DNA from: an uncultured Geobacter sp.
GTDB taxonomy: Bacteria; Desulfobacterota; Desulfuromonadia; Geobacterales; DSM-12255
Direction of reading: 5' to 3'
Length of the DNA: 64,000 nucleotides
NCBI GenBank assembly: GCA_937860145.1
Contig: CALMBF010000155.1
Location: 59,719-123,718 of the forward strand
The translations under genes and the position numbers were made by a program. Positions 28,233-36,948 of the stretch are shown piece by piece. Position 1 is the first letter of the stretch. Each line of letters opens with the position of its first letter. The notes beneath the pieces are model-generated. The model worked only from the letters and a program-made list of their open reading frames with translations, made no database searches and was not told the origin of the DNA.

Positions 28233-28484
28233 ATGAGCCTGAAAATTGTTTCACCGGAAAGCCTTGGTCAAGCATTACGGGCTGAGCGAAAGAAAAAAGG
28301 ACTGACACAAAAATCGGTCGGTACCTCCGTTGGCATTGAGCAGCATACCATTTCCAAAATCGAGAATGGGAATCCCGGCGCGGAATTGGGTACACTATTC
28401 CGCGTGCTAGCTGCTCTTGACCTTGAGCTGGTGGTCCTGCCACGAATAAAGCCTATGGATAAGAGCAAAGGAGATGTCTGGTAG
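28233..28484 (+). CDS. hipB: HipB-like helix-turn-helix antitoxin
   Basis: 83 residues from the ATG at 28233, five bases after GAGGAG. A Cro/CI-type HTH is seen in LGQALRAERKKKGLTQKSV and IEQHTISKIENGN, followed by a short hydrophobic tail. It abuts the hipA gene without a gap. HipB neutralises HipA and represses its operon. Length and layout fit the family. Confidence 0.85.
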   Translation: MSLKIVSPESLGQALRAERKKKGLTQKSVGTSVGIEQHTISKIENGNPGAELGTLFRVLAALDLELVVLPRIKPMDKSKGDVW

Positions 28485-29813
28485 ATGCCTCGCCAAAGGG
28501 TAACAAGGGACTTGTTTGTATTTATGAATGGCCAGAAAGTGGGGCAGTTGACTCGTACTGCTGCGGGACAATTACGCTTTGTGTACAGCACAGAGTGGCT
28601 TCAGTCTGATGCCAGACGCCCTTTGTCCCTATCCATGCCACTTGTCCAGCAGGCCCATACTGGAGATGTAGTCGATAATTTTTTTGAAAATCTGCTACCG
28701 GACAGCCAACCGATCCGAAATCGCATCCAGGCAAGATTTGGAGCCAAGAGCAGCCGTTGCTTCGATCTTCTCTGGCATGTTGGCAGGGACTGCGTCGGGG
28801 CTATACAACTACTCCCGGAAGATGCTGCCGGTATCGATGTCCGTCGCATTGATGACGAGTCGCTAACTGATGTAGAGATTGTGGAAATACTCCGGAACTA
28901 CAGAACCATGCCGCTCGGCATGGGTGGCGACAATGATTTCCGCATCTCCATCGCAGGCGCTCAGGAGAAAACGGCTCTGCTCTGGAAGGACAACGGCTGG
29001 CGACGGCCTTTGGGGGTAACTCCGACCAGTCATATTTTCAAGCTTCCCATCGGTCAGATAGTCCACAGTGGCATGGATTTGACCGACAGCGTTGAAAACG
29101 AATGGCTCTGTCATTTGCTCTTCAAGGCTTACGGAATTCCTGTCGCTGACGCGGAAATTGCCGTTTTCGAGGATGTGAAGGCTCTTGTAGTCAAGCGCTT
29201 TGACCGGCGCTGGGCAGAAGATGGTTCCTGGCTGATCAGATTACCACAGGAGGATATGTGCCAGGCGCTCAATGTGCCGCCAGCCTTGAAGTATGAAAGT
29301 GATGGAGGACCAGGGATTGAACAGATAATGAACCTTCTCCTTGGTTCGGTCGATGCTCTGGCCGACCGGCGGACGTTCATGAAAACGCAGGTTTTGTTCT
29401 GGCTGCTGGGAGCCATCGATGGTCATGCTAAGAACTTCAGTATCTTTCTTTTGCCTGGGGGAAGTTTTCGGCTGACCCCAGCTTATGATGTTATGTCTGC
29501 CTACCCACTCGTTGCAAAACGACAAATTGAGCTGCAAAAGCTGAAAATGGCTATGGCCATCAAGGGGAAAAGTAGTCATTACCTGTGGGATAAAATCCAG
29601 TTTCGACATTGGCGGTCAATGGCCCATGCCTGTAAATTCCCCAAGAATGAGATGGAACAGATTGTCGGCGAGCTACTGGATGGCATGGATGAAATTGTCA
29701 AACGAGTCGCAGGAGAACTGCCATCATCATTCCCTGAGAATGTTGCGGAGCCGATATTTGCTGGCATGACGAAAGCCCGCGACCGCCTGGTCCGTTCACG
29801 CAACGCTGAATAA
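28485..29813 (+). CDS. hipA: HipA-like serine/threonine kinase toxin
   Basis: 442 residues. The kinase core is intact: the activation-loop segment SIAGAQEKTAL, the lysine in LVVKRFDRR, the catalytic loop GAIDGHAKNFS and the metal-binding YDVMSAYP. HipA phosphorylates tRNA synthetases such as GltX and induces dormancy. It starts at the first base after hipB. The pair may serve as an addiction module for the element. It is followed 18 bases later by the ParB-like and recombinase operon. Confidence 0.9.
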   Translation: MPRQRVTRDLFVFMNGQKVGQLTRTAAGQLRFVYSTEWLQSDARRPLSLSMPLVQQAHTGDVVDNFFENLLPDSQPIRNRIQARFGAKSSRCFDLLWHVGRDCVGAIQLLPEDAAGIDVRRIDDESLTDVEIVEILRNYRTMPLGMGGDNDFRISIAGAQEKTALLWKDNGWRRPLGVTPTSHIFKLPIGQIVHSGMDLTDSVENEWLCHLLFKAYGIPVADAEIAVFEDVKALVVKRFDRRWAEDGSWLIRLPQEDMCQALNVPPALKYESDGGPGIEQIMNLLLGSVDALADRRTFMKTQVLFWLLGAIDGHAKNFSIFLLPGGSFRLTPAYDVMSAYPLVAKRQIELQKLKMAMAIKGKSSHYLWDKIQFRHWRSMAHACKFPKNEMEQIVGELLDGMDEIVKRVAGELPSSFPENVAEPIFAGMTKARDRLVRSRNAE

Positions 29814-29831
29814 CTGATTGGAGTTGCCACC

Positions 29832-30347
29832 GTGCGTAAGGTAGAGCCCTGTGAAGTCCTCCTGACAAGTATAAGTGACCACCAGATATTCAAGGACAAC
29901 CATGAGTACCTGCTTGACGATGTATATCTCTTAAAGCTTGCCAAGCATCTGACACCGGAGGCAGTCCACTTGCTCCTGGAGTTACATCCTGTTTATGTAG
30001 TTGAAATAAAGAAGCAGCTCACCTGTATCGCCGGCGTGCGCACCCTCAATATTGCATCTCATGTCCTGCCTCTCGATGAACAGATCACGGTATCTAAATT
30101 CAAAAAACTTGATGAAGCGCAAATTGCCAGCCACTGCTACGCCGATCTTCTTCTGTCTCCACTTGCTCTTTCACTGGGGAAAGACGGACATTTTACTATT
30201 GATAAGCTAATTCTTAAAATTGGCAGTCGTGGTGAGTCATGGACTGACCTTGCGGACTGCGGCAAAGTTGAGTTGTCAAAAGCATTCGGTCTAAGTCGCG
30301 GCTGCCTCTATTCTCATGACAGAAAACAACGAAAAGCAAAGCATTGA
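29832..30347 (+). CDS. ParB-like small protein in the recombinase operon
   Basis: 171 residues from a GTG start. Not clearly assignable. The centre (HPVYVVEIKKQLTCIAGVRTLNIA, here only as landmarks HPVYVV and IAGVRTLNIA) resembles the ParB/Srx fold core, where a G-R pair in the phosphate loop is conserved. The C-terminus is basic (KQRKAKH) and may contact DNA. Its 3' end overlaps the next gene by 32 bases, so the products are probably made together. A role as an accessory DNA-binding factor of the two recombinases is inferred. Confidence 0.6.
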   Translation: MRKVEPCEVLLTSISDHQIFKDNHEYLLDDVYLLKLAKHLTPEAVHLLLELHPVYVVEIKKQLTCIAGVRTLNIASHVLPLDEQITVSKFKKLDEAQIASHCYADLLLSPLALSLGKDGHFTIDKLILKIGSRGESWTDLADCGKVELSKAFGLSRGCLYSHDRKQRKAKH

Positions 30348-32787
30348 AGATTTCATAGATGCCCTTTGTGCCAATGGGGAGTTCAGCCGCAAAGCTGTAC
30401 TGGACTTTCTCACGTTCATCGAATCACCTCCTCATCTGCGTCGTTTAGTAGACGTATGTCGCACTATCCAGGAAGTCCTCCCCCGCATTGAACAAAATAT
30501 CCTCCTTGATGCTGACCCAGATACCGGTCTACTGGCTGAAATTAGGTCCTGGCAGTTAATCGCACGTGCAATTGTTACCAACTATACAAATGCTCCGGGT
30601 AAAAAATCTTTACGGGGCTATTACCGCAGAGAACATGCTCTCTATGTTGCCCTCAGCAATTGCACCAGCCATCCAGCGCTTAAGGACAGATATTACCAGT
30701 TGCTAGCGCAGATTTGCTATTCCGCTCATATCCTGAGGCGAATAAAGGTAAAAGATAAAGATTATGAACATTGCCGTGAAACTGCTATGCGCTGGGTTCG
30801 ACAGCTTGCTTACTCGGAAAATAACTTAGCTCTTGCCGGTTTTCCTACGTCAAGTAGATCACTTTCGGACTACTGCAATTATCTGGATAAAGACAGGAAT
30901 GATTTTCAACTTGGTATCAGGATATTTCTAAAATATGCGGTTGAGAGAAAGGCTGCAATTACACGCGATAGAGAAAGTAGAGGTAGAAGCCCTAAAACAG
31001 AAACTCAAATTATTACGGGCGATACGTTCAGTCTTGTCGACGAAGACGAATCTTTTCGGTCTGCTGATGAAGTCACTCAACTAGTTGAACTTCCGGATGA
31101 TGATGAGTTACTGGAGCAAATCGACAAGGCACTGGTATCACCCCTCGAATACACCAAGAGTAGAGACGCTCTCCAGTTTAATACAATTACAGACCAACTG
31201 CCAACTTCCCGCAAGGATGCTCTAAGGGCACGCAAACTTGCTAAACGGATGGCTCTCGACAATCAGATGCTGTCATTGCGCTGGCGAATGTTGACTGTCT
31301 TTGAAGTGGCTTGCTTTCTCGAAGCGGTCGAAAAGCTTGCCAAGTCATCAAAGTACTACTCAAATAGCGGAGTCTCAGCAAATGAACTGGCTGCCATCCT
31401 GACATGCATGTTCTGGACATCATCATCGCTCGATTCGCTCTCAAACTTCAAACTGTATTGCAGCCCTCCCGACGAACGTCTGGGGAATGGTTTTCTGGCG
31501 ACCAAGAGGGGACAACCTCCATTGTGGGTTATTAATCCGCCAAGACCAATCGGTTATGAAAAGCCGAAAAAGCCTACATACAAGGCTGAGACTGCTGCTG
31601 ATGTCTTGTTTTTGCCGGTTCCGGAACCTGCCCGGAAGATACTCGAACGGTATCTTGATAGCAGGCAGGTTGACCCAGACAATAAGGATATCCTGTTCCC
31701 CAAACTGTATCTATATCGCGATGCAGTTGGTGATTTTCTCACCAGAATAAAGCGCCCGACGCGAATGCGGCATAAATTAGTGCGAATATCTGATTACCTG
31801 TTTGAAAAGCTATACCATTGGCAGGGGTCCGATATCGTTACTTCAATGCTCGCGACTGGACGGACTCACTTCCTGGGGTGGGTGCCACTCCATTATACAT
31901 CCATATCTGATCGTGAAATTGCGCTACGCTACCGGGAGGTCTGTCACGAAATTATTCGTGACACCGCTGCCGAAATTGGGCTGTATGCGCAAGAAGCCGA
32001 ATTGACTGGAACAGACAGAGTTTCGCTGGAAAATCAACGAACACGTATTGGTACCCGGTATTTTCCAAAAGTTTCAACGGTCAGAATTCTGGTGGCCGAA
32101 CTGAAGAAACTGCTGTCGGCAGCGAATTCAGCGACAGCTACAGTCGAAGATATTCTGCTTTTGCATAACAGAATGGTTGTTTACACCACTGTCATGGTCG
32201 GCTTCGCGACAGGCTATAGAGCAGTTACAGACCCGTTTCTCCGGCAGACATTTATTGATCCTGTAACAGGTTTCGCGGTTATCAGTGACAAAGACTCTGC
32301 TGACTGCTACCACTCAAGAATCATTTGGGTTCCACCTGTGGTTATGAAGCAGCTGGAACTTTACCACAGGCATCTCGAAGCATTTGGCCGGCGGCTTATG
32401 GTCCTCAATAGAAAACTCTTTTTCGAGACGCGCGAACGGCTCGTAGAAGCAAGCTCACGACCGATGCTGTTCATGCTCAAGCGCAACCTCAAGTCACTAA
32501 CGGTCAGCAAGGGAGCTCTGGAGGAGATATTCGAACAACACCTTGATTATGACCTGCCGGCAAACGCGAACCGTCATTATCTTCGTTCCCGTCTGCTAAA
32601 GCGGGTGTGCCCAAGAGATGTTATTGCTGCCTACATGGGACATTGGGACTGCGGCACAGAAGCCTGGGGCAGATACTCATCGCTCTCACCGCAACTCTAT
32701 CGAGAAAATTTGGAGCGTTATCTGTTGCCTGTAATCAAGAAAGATGGCTGGGTGGCAATGGCCGGTCTCGGGGGTGACGGTGACTGA
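30316..32787 (+). CDS. Very large tyrosine recombinase (823 residues)
   Basis: The C-terminal region carries the tyrosine-recombinase catalytic set: Arg635 in TGYRAVTD, His754 and Arg757 in NRHYLRSR, His776 in MGHWDCGTEAWGRY and the nucleophile candidate Tyr787. The N-terminal 600 residues are much longer than in phage integrases (about 350-400 total) and show no recognised domain. The gene overlaps both its upstream and downstream neighbours (44-base overlap with the 1219-residue gene), so all three are one operon. Large recombinases in pairs or trios occur in Tn554-type and RIT-type elements, but these sizes are unusual. Confidence 0.78.
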   Translation: MTENNEKQSIEDFIDALCANGEFSRKAVLDFLTFIESPPHLRRLVDVCRTIQEVLPRIEQNILLDADPDTGLLAEIRSWQLIARAIVTNYTNAPGKKSLRGYYRREHALYVALSNCTSHPALKDRYYQLLAQICYSAHILRRIKVKDKDYEHCRETAMRWVRQLAYSENNLALAGFPTSSRSLSDYCNYLDKDRNDFQLGIRIFLKYAVERKAAITRDRESRGRSPKTETQIITGDTFSLVDEDESFRSADEVTQLVELPDDDELLEQIDKALVSPLEYTKSRDALQFNTITDQLPTSRKDALRARKLAKRMALDNQMLSLRWRMLTVFEVACFLEAVEKLAKSSKYYSNSGVSANELAAILTCMFWTSSSLDSLSNFKLYCSPPDERLGNGFLATKRGQPPLWVINPPRPIGYEKPKKPTYKAETAADVLFLPVPEPARKILERYLDSRQVDPDNKDILFPKLYLYRDAVGDFLTRIKRPTRMRHKLVRISDYLFEKLYHWQGSDIVTSMLATGRTHFLGWVPLHYTSISDREIALRYREVCHEIIRDTAAEIGLYAQEAELTGTDRVSLENQRTRIGTRYFPKVSTVRILVAELKKLLSAANSATATVEDILLLHNRMVVYTTVMVGFATGYRAVTDPFLRQTFIDPVTGFAVISDKDSADCYHSRIIWVPPVVMKQLELYHRHLEAFGRRLMVLNRKLFFETRERLVEASSRPMLFMLKRNLKSLTVSKGALEEIFEQHLDYDLPANANRHYLRSRLLKRVCPRDVIAAYMGHWDCGTEAWGRYSSLSPQLYRENLERYLLPVIKKDGWVAMAGLGGDGD

Positions 32788-35700
32788 ACTGGGGCAGATC
32801 TGGCATACACTCATGGACCGTGACCGGCCTCCTTTGCACGAAGAAAAGGTAACCAGATATACGGAAGCCGGGAATGCTCTGGAACTGCTGAAATCGGCTC
32901 ATCCGGAACTGTATAAAGGAGAGCGTGACGCGGAGCTGAACTTGGAGCAGGCAAAAAAACTCAACGAGAGCCTCAAGCATAAAGCGACACTCAAGGCCTA
33001 CAGGTTCAGGGTAAATTTTATCAATAAAGGGCTCAGACAGGGCGCTCGCGATCTTGGCTGGACAGTAGTACTGCTTCCACGCACAGTAAGCCTCAAGCGT
33101 GATACGCCGCCGTTTACCGAGAAAACATTTTCAGCACTAAAGCAGGTCAGGCAGTTGGAAGAGGCATTTGTTCGTGACCTTGCGACGCCGCTGCATGGTG
33201 AGACAGCTGCTTCCAGGCTCTTCGGTCAGTTGTTGTTGTCGGCAATCCTCTACGGTGGACTTCTCCATCGAAAATGGATTGATGCCTGGCTCAGGGCGGT
33301 CCCCGATGGCGTACGTAGTAATGGCAGCTGTCTCTGGATTGAGATGACTCGGCAGCACGAAATGTCCGTCATGACCAGCGCCGGGAAGAAGAATGAAAAG
33401 ATAAAAATTACTCTGCATCGCCGCTGGTTTGCCGACCCGTTGACGGAAGCGCTGCTCTATCGTTATTTCAAACGTACAGGATTCCAGGTTAGAAGAGGGG
33501 AGGGTGAAGATTTTCCGGGCAGTGCTCTCCCGCCACGATCCTGGGGGTACCTGCGTGGGTATCTGATTCATCTCGGCTTTGCCAAGACGGACTTTGTTAA
33601 ATCTCAGGTCAAATTTCTGCAAAATGTCAAAATCCGCACGGATCTGCAACTATCCCCAGCGTTGGCAGGCTACGCGACCGGTGATCTCCCTTCGGTATCA
33701 CTCTCTCCGGCAGTCTGGACAAGACTTCTGTCCGGAAAAACTGTGCCTATTACCAGAAAAGTATCAGAACTCAACAAAAATTGTGAGCTGTTAGTGCCGA
33801 ATAGCTTTCCTGCTGAACAGAGCTCTACCGTGCATTCCATGTATCATCAGGAAATTATTCTTGGAGAGTTGCGCAGTGCGATCTACCAGAAAAAACGCGA
33901 TTCCAAGGGCGAGAGCGGCTACCATCAAGATTCAAGAAAGGCTTTGATTGCAGTGGAACTTGTTGAAGACAGGCGCGCAGGCGAGATGTGGCCGGTACTG
34001 CGCTGCCTGGTGAGCTGGATGAAGTTTATGTTGGCTTCTAACCGGAAAAAAGATGCAAAGGGAATCCGTGGCAGAGCGCTTGCATCTTCTACTGTCGGCA
34101 CGTATCTCTCGGCATTCGCGACTGTTCTGCTTGCAGAAATGGAAGATAAAAACCCACTGGAAATGTCTTCGGAAGATCTTGCCGATATTTATGAAGAAGC
34201 TGCTAACGGGAAAAAGACCATAGGTGAGCGACAGAAAGCTATTGAAGCGATGGCACGCTATCACGGATATCTTGTAGAGACTATGGGGTTGCCGCTGGTA
34301 ACATTTTCCAGTACGGGGGGTAATGCTCCGGTAGAGGCGACAGTAAGGGCCAACATCATCTCGCCGGCCATGTATCGTTCTGTTCTGGATGTTCTGGGGT
34401 TTGACCGGCCAGAGATTTCCAGGGAAAGACAAGTCTCTATTCTCTTGGCAATACTGGCCTTTCGCTGCGGACTGCGTGATTCAGAAGGGCGCTTACTGCT
34501 GATGAGTGACCTGCAAGGTACAAAAAAACCGGAACTGCTTATTCGTCCGCACCTGTCCTTTCGCACAAAAACAGATGACGGTATTCGTCGGATACCGCTC
34601 CATCTTCTTCTTGACCCACAGGACGAATTGCCGCGGCTGTTAAACTGGCAGCGCATGAGACGGACGCAGGAGTTTGCTCAGCCAACTGATCTATTGTTTG
34701 CGTTGGATAAAGTTCCTTTCAGCAACAATGAGGTGATTGAACCGGTCATTGCAGCCCTACGCCAGGTAACGGGTGATCAGAATATCGTTTTTCATGACTT
34801 GCGCCACAGTTGCGCAACCTGGCTACTGTTTCGCCTCATGTGTCCCAATAACGAAGAAGCCTTAGGCAATTTCGCATTCATCGCCGAGCCGCACTTTTCT
34901 TTTTCACAAATGCAGGCACTTCGAAGAAGTCTCCTCGATTCTGAGGAAGCCTCTCGCCAGGTGCTGTATTTGCTGGCGCTTGTTATTGGTCATAGTTCGC
35001 CGGACGTGACAGTTCAAACCTACCTGCACCTTTTCGACTGGCTTCTCTGGGCTGAGTTTTCTGATCAGAAAAAGGCAGTGAAACTGAATGCAGAGGCTGT
35101 GCAGGCAATTACCCAACTTTCTCGCTCAAACATCTGGTCAACTCATAAGAAAACAGGCCTGGACCATTGGACGATTAATCCCTATCTCCGCCCGATGAGG
35201 CGGCGGTGGGCACGTGTGCTTCAAGAGCCACTGGTTGCATCGGCAACCGACATCGACTGCAGACCACTTCCAGATGAGAATGTTCGAGAAGGATCAGGTC
35301 TCTATCAAAACAGGGTGCCCGATTGGCGCATTATTCAGCGTATCATCACAACCTGCCAGCACTATCCACATCGTCACCTTGAACAGGCCGACAGCTATGG
35401 AATCAGTGTAGATGCAGTCAGCAGGTGGCTGGAAAGGGCCAATTCAATCGGTCGATACAAAACTCGATCGGGAGAATACCGTCATCTGAGCAGGTATGCC
35501 GATGATGTACAAAAAATTCTGGACCATTTCCCGATGCCGCCCAGAGAAGAGCGGGACATTGCCATGGTTGATCGTATCTTTTCCCGTTTCAGCTCAGCCG
35601 GTGATGAAAATTTGCCCAGTATGGTTGCCGGGTTGGAATATTTTTTAAATCATTATAGCGTCTCTCGCGGTGGGATTCGCGTCGTGCGCAGCTGCCAGGC

Positions 35701-36403
35701 CAGGCGTTACCTTGAATTTCTGGAGATCGTGGGAGTGCCTCGTGATTATGTACGTCTGCAATTGTATGCTCCAGCCGATGCTGATGAGAATGACTGCGAG
35801 AGAATGATTGTCGATTGGGGGAGGAAACTGAATATATGCAGAGCACATTGCGAGGTCCCTGATAAATTCTACGATGGACAGAGCGGTAGCGGAAGTATCG
35901 TTATCAAAGTTGTTGGCAGCCGTGATCGTTATGTGAAGAAGAAGTATTTCAAAAAGAAGCCAATATATAAGACGAAGGGTATAAATAAATTTTACCTTCC
36001 TAATGTCAGTTACGGATTCAGGTATGCCCTATATCTAATGGGGCTTTTGCTTGATGATTGTCGGGTTGAATACGGGAAGACGAGTGATATGAGGTCGATC
36101 AGGATGAAGGATTTTCGACACTATTTAAGAGATGTCTTTATCAGCAAAAAAACAGGCAAGAAGTTGGGGGAAAAGGTCATACTGGATGCAGTTTCCCGCT
36201 GTAAGCGTATTGAGAACTCTTTGGCAATAGATCTTGATGCTGCCATCAACGGGCAGGCAGTCAGTTTGCATAACCTGTTGGAAATGATCGAAGCTCACAG
36301 CAATAAATTTGCATTTGACGGTAACTTGAGAAAAGGGGTCTTAAACCTTAAAAACGCAGCATCCTTATACAACGACTTCATCGCTTGGGAGCAAACAGCT
36401 TAA
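32744..36403 (+). CDS. Giant tyrosine recombinase with C-terminal extension (1219 residues)
   Basis: The catalytic set is complete: Arg578 in FRCGLRDSEG, His684-Arg687-His688 in FHDLRHSCATW, His750 in IGHSSPDVTVQTY and Tyr760. Some 570 residues precede and 450 follow the catalytic domain. The C-terminal part includes a possible helix-turn-helix (YGISVDAVSRWLERA), two basic patches (YVKKKYFKKK) and a segment SYGFRYALYLMGLLLDD that recurs in a broken copy near 38.3 kb. The start is uncertain (GTG codons near 32774 are alternatives). Probably acts with the 823-residue recombinase in moving the element. Confidence 0.75.
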   Translation: MAGWQWPVSGVTVTELGQIWHTLMDRDRPPLHEEKVTRYTEAGNALELLKSAHPELYKGERDAELNLEQAKKLNESLKHKATLKAYRFRVNFINKGLRQGARDLGWTVVLLPRTVSLKRDTPPFTEKTFSALKQVRQLEEAFVRDLATPLHGETAASRLFGQLLLSAILYGGLLHRKWIDAWLRAVPDGVRSNGSCLWIEMTRQHEMSVMTSAGKKNEKIKITLHRRWFADPLTEALLYRYFKRTGFQVRRGEGEDFPGSALPPRSWGYLRGYLIHLGFAKTDFVKSQVKFLQNVKIRTDLQLSPALAGYATGDLPSVSLSPAVWTRLLSGKTVPITRKVSELNKNCELLVPNSFPAEQSSTVHSMYHQEIILGELRSAIYQKKRDSKGESGYHQDSRKALIAVELVEDRRAGEMWPVLRCLVSWMKFMLASNRKKDAKGIRGRALASSTVGTYLSAFATVLLAEMEDKNPLEMSSEDLADIYEEAANGKKTIGERQKAIEAMARYHGYLVETMGLPLVTFSSTGGNAPVEATVRANIISPAMYRSVLDVLGFDRPEISRERQVSILLAILAFRCGLRDSEGRLLLMSDLQGTKKPELLIRPHLSFRTKTDDGIRRIPLHLLLDPQDELPRLLNWQRMRRTQEFAQPTDLLFALDKVPFSNNEVIEPVIAALRQVTGDQNIVFHDLRHSCATWLLFRLMCPNNEEALGNFAFIAEPHFSFSQMQALRRSLLDSEEASRQVLYLLALVIGHSSPDVTVQTYLHLFDWLLWAEFSDQKKAVKLNAEAVQAITQLSRSNIWSTHKKTGLDHWTINPYLRPMRRRWARVLQEPLVASATDIDCRPLPDENVREGSGLYQNRVPDWRIIQRIITTCQHYPHRHLEQADSYGISVDAVSRWLERANSIGRYKTRSGEYRHLSRYADDVQKILDHFPMPPREERDIAMVDRIFSRFSSAGDENLPSMVAGLEYFLNHYSVSRGGIRVVRSCQARRYLEFLEIVGVPRDYVRLQLYAPADADENDCERMIVDWGRKLNICRAHCEVPDKFYDGQSGSGSIVIKVVGSRDRYVKKKYFKKKPIYKTKGINKFYLPNVSYGFRYALYLMGLLLDDCRVEYGKTSDMRSIRMKDFRHYLRDVFISKKTGKKLGEKVILDAVSRCKRIENSLAIDLDAAINGQAVSLHNLLEMIEAHSNKFAFDGNLRKGVLNLKNAASLYNDFIAWEQTA

Positions 36404-36438
36404 CAGATCGACGACCCGGCATCAGTTCGGGATTCGGT

Positions 36439-36454
36439 ATTTCGACGCGTCGAA
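36439..36454. repeat. Palindromic repeat, copy 1
   Basis: The bases ATTTCGACGCGTCGAA are shared exactly with 39466-39481. The inner 14 bases are a perfect palindrome. The two copies flank the segment holding hipBA-2, the recombinase remnant and the ParB gene. Candidate binding or crossover site. Confidence 0.75.
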
Positions 36455-36579
36455 TGCTTCCCGTTAAAACGGGTGTGCATCGAGTTGTCTAAAGACTGGA
36501 TTTGTGCACGTCGGCAGCGTTCACCTGAGAACTTGGGTAGCCTGATCGATGATCAAGCAACTTCCGAAAAACCATTGTG

Positions 36580-36650
36580 ATTATATGTGATCTTATATCT
36601 TTCAACTTGTCTTCCTATGTTGGTGCATAATTATATGCGATCATGTATAT
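36580..36650 (+). promoter_or_regulatory. Direct repeats upstream of hipBA-2
   Basis: Two 21-base repeats starting at 36580 and 36630 share ATTATATG, one variable base, then GATC and a TAT-rich end. The 50-base spacing (about five helical turns) fits side-by-side binding of a repressor, possibly HipB-2. Confidence 0.45.
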
Positions 36651-36680
36651 TTAGCTGTAAATCTTGTATTTATTCTGTTA

Positions 36681-36698
36681 TATATACGAACGTATATA
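36681..36698. promoter_or_regulatory. Operator-like palindrome at the hipBA-2 promoter
   Basis: TATATACG-AA-CGTATATA, eight-base arms around two bases, ending three bases before the ribosome site AGGAGG of hipB-2. The position fits autorepression by HipB. Confidence 0.5.
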
Positions 36699-36711
36699 AT
36701 AGGAGGCAAGA

Positions 36712-36948
36712 ATGAAAATTAGTGCTACGGAAGATATCGGACGAATTATCAAGCAGAAGCGCAAGGCCGATGGACTCACTTTGGAGCAAGCCGCTGCTGT
36801 CAGTGGGGTGAGTTATGCCTTTCTCTCAGCCCTTGAGAACGGCAAGGAAACAGTGCGCTTGAACAAGGTGCTGCAGGTTATCGAATGTCTCGGCATTGAA
36901 CTTGAGGCAAATATACGCACATGGGCCGACCCGGGGGTAGAATCATGA
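36712..36948 (+). CDS. hipB: HipB-like helix-turn-helix antitoxin (second copy)
   Basis: 78 residues with AGGAGG upstream. The Cro/CI-type HTH is IGRIIKQKRKADGLTLEQAAAV followed by SYAFLSALENGK (given in short parts). It is only distantly similar to the first HipB, so the two modules are not a recent duplication. Its stop overlaps the hipA start (ATGA). Confidence 0.85.
   Translation: MKISATEDIGRIIKQKRKADGLTLEQAAAVSGVSYAFLSALENGKETVRLNKVLQVIECLGIELEANIRTWADPGVES

Larger units (their letters stand above)
36404..36711 (+). other. 308-base regulatory gap between recombinase operon and hipBA-2
   Basis: No gene. It contains the palindrome TTCGACGCGTCGAA (36441-36454), a small hairpin (CCCGT-TAAA-ACGGG at about 36460-36473), two 21-base direct repeats (36580-36600 and 36630-36650) and an 18-base operator-like palindrome (36681-36698). 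Confidence 0.7.
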
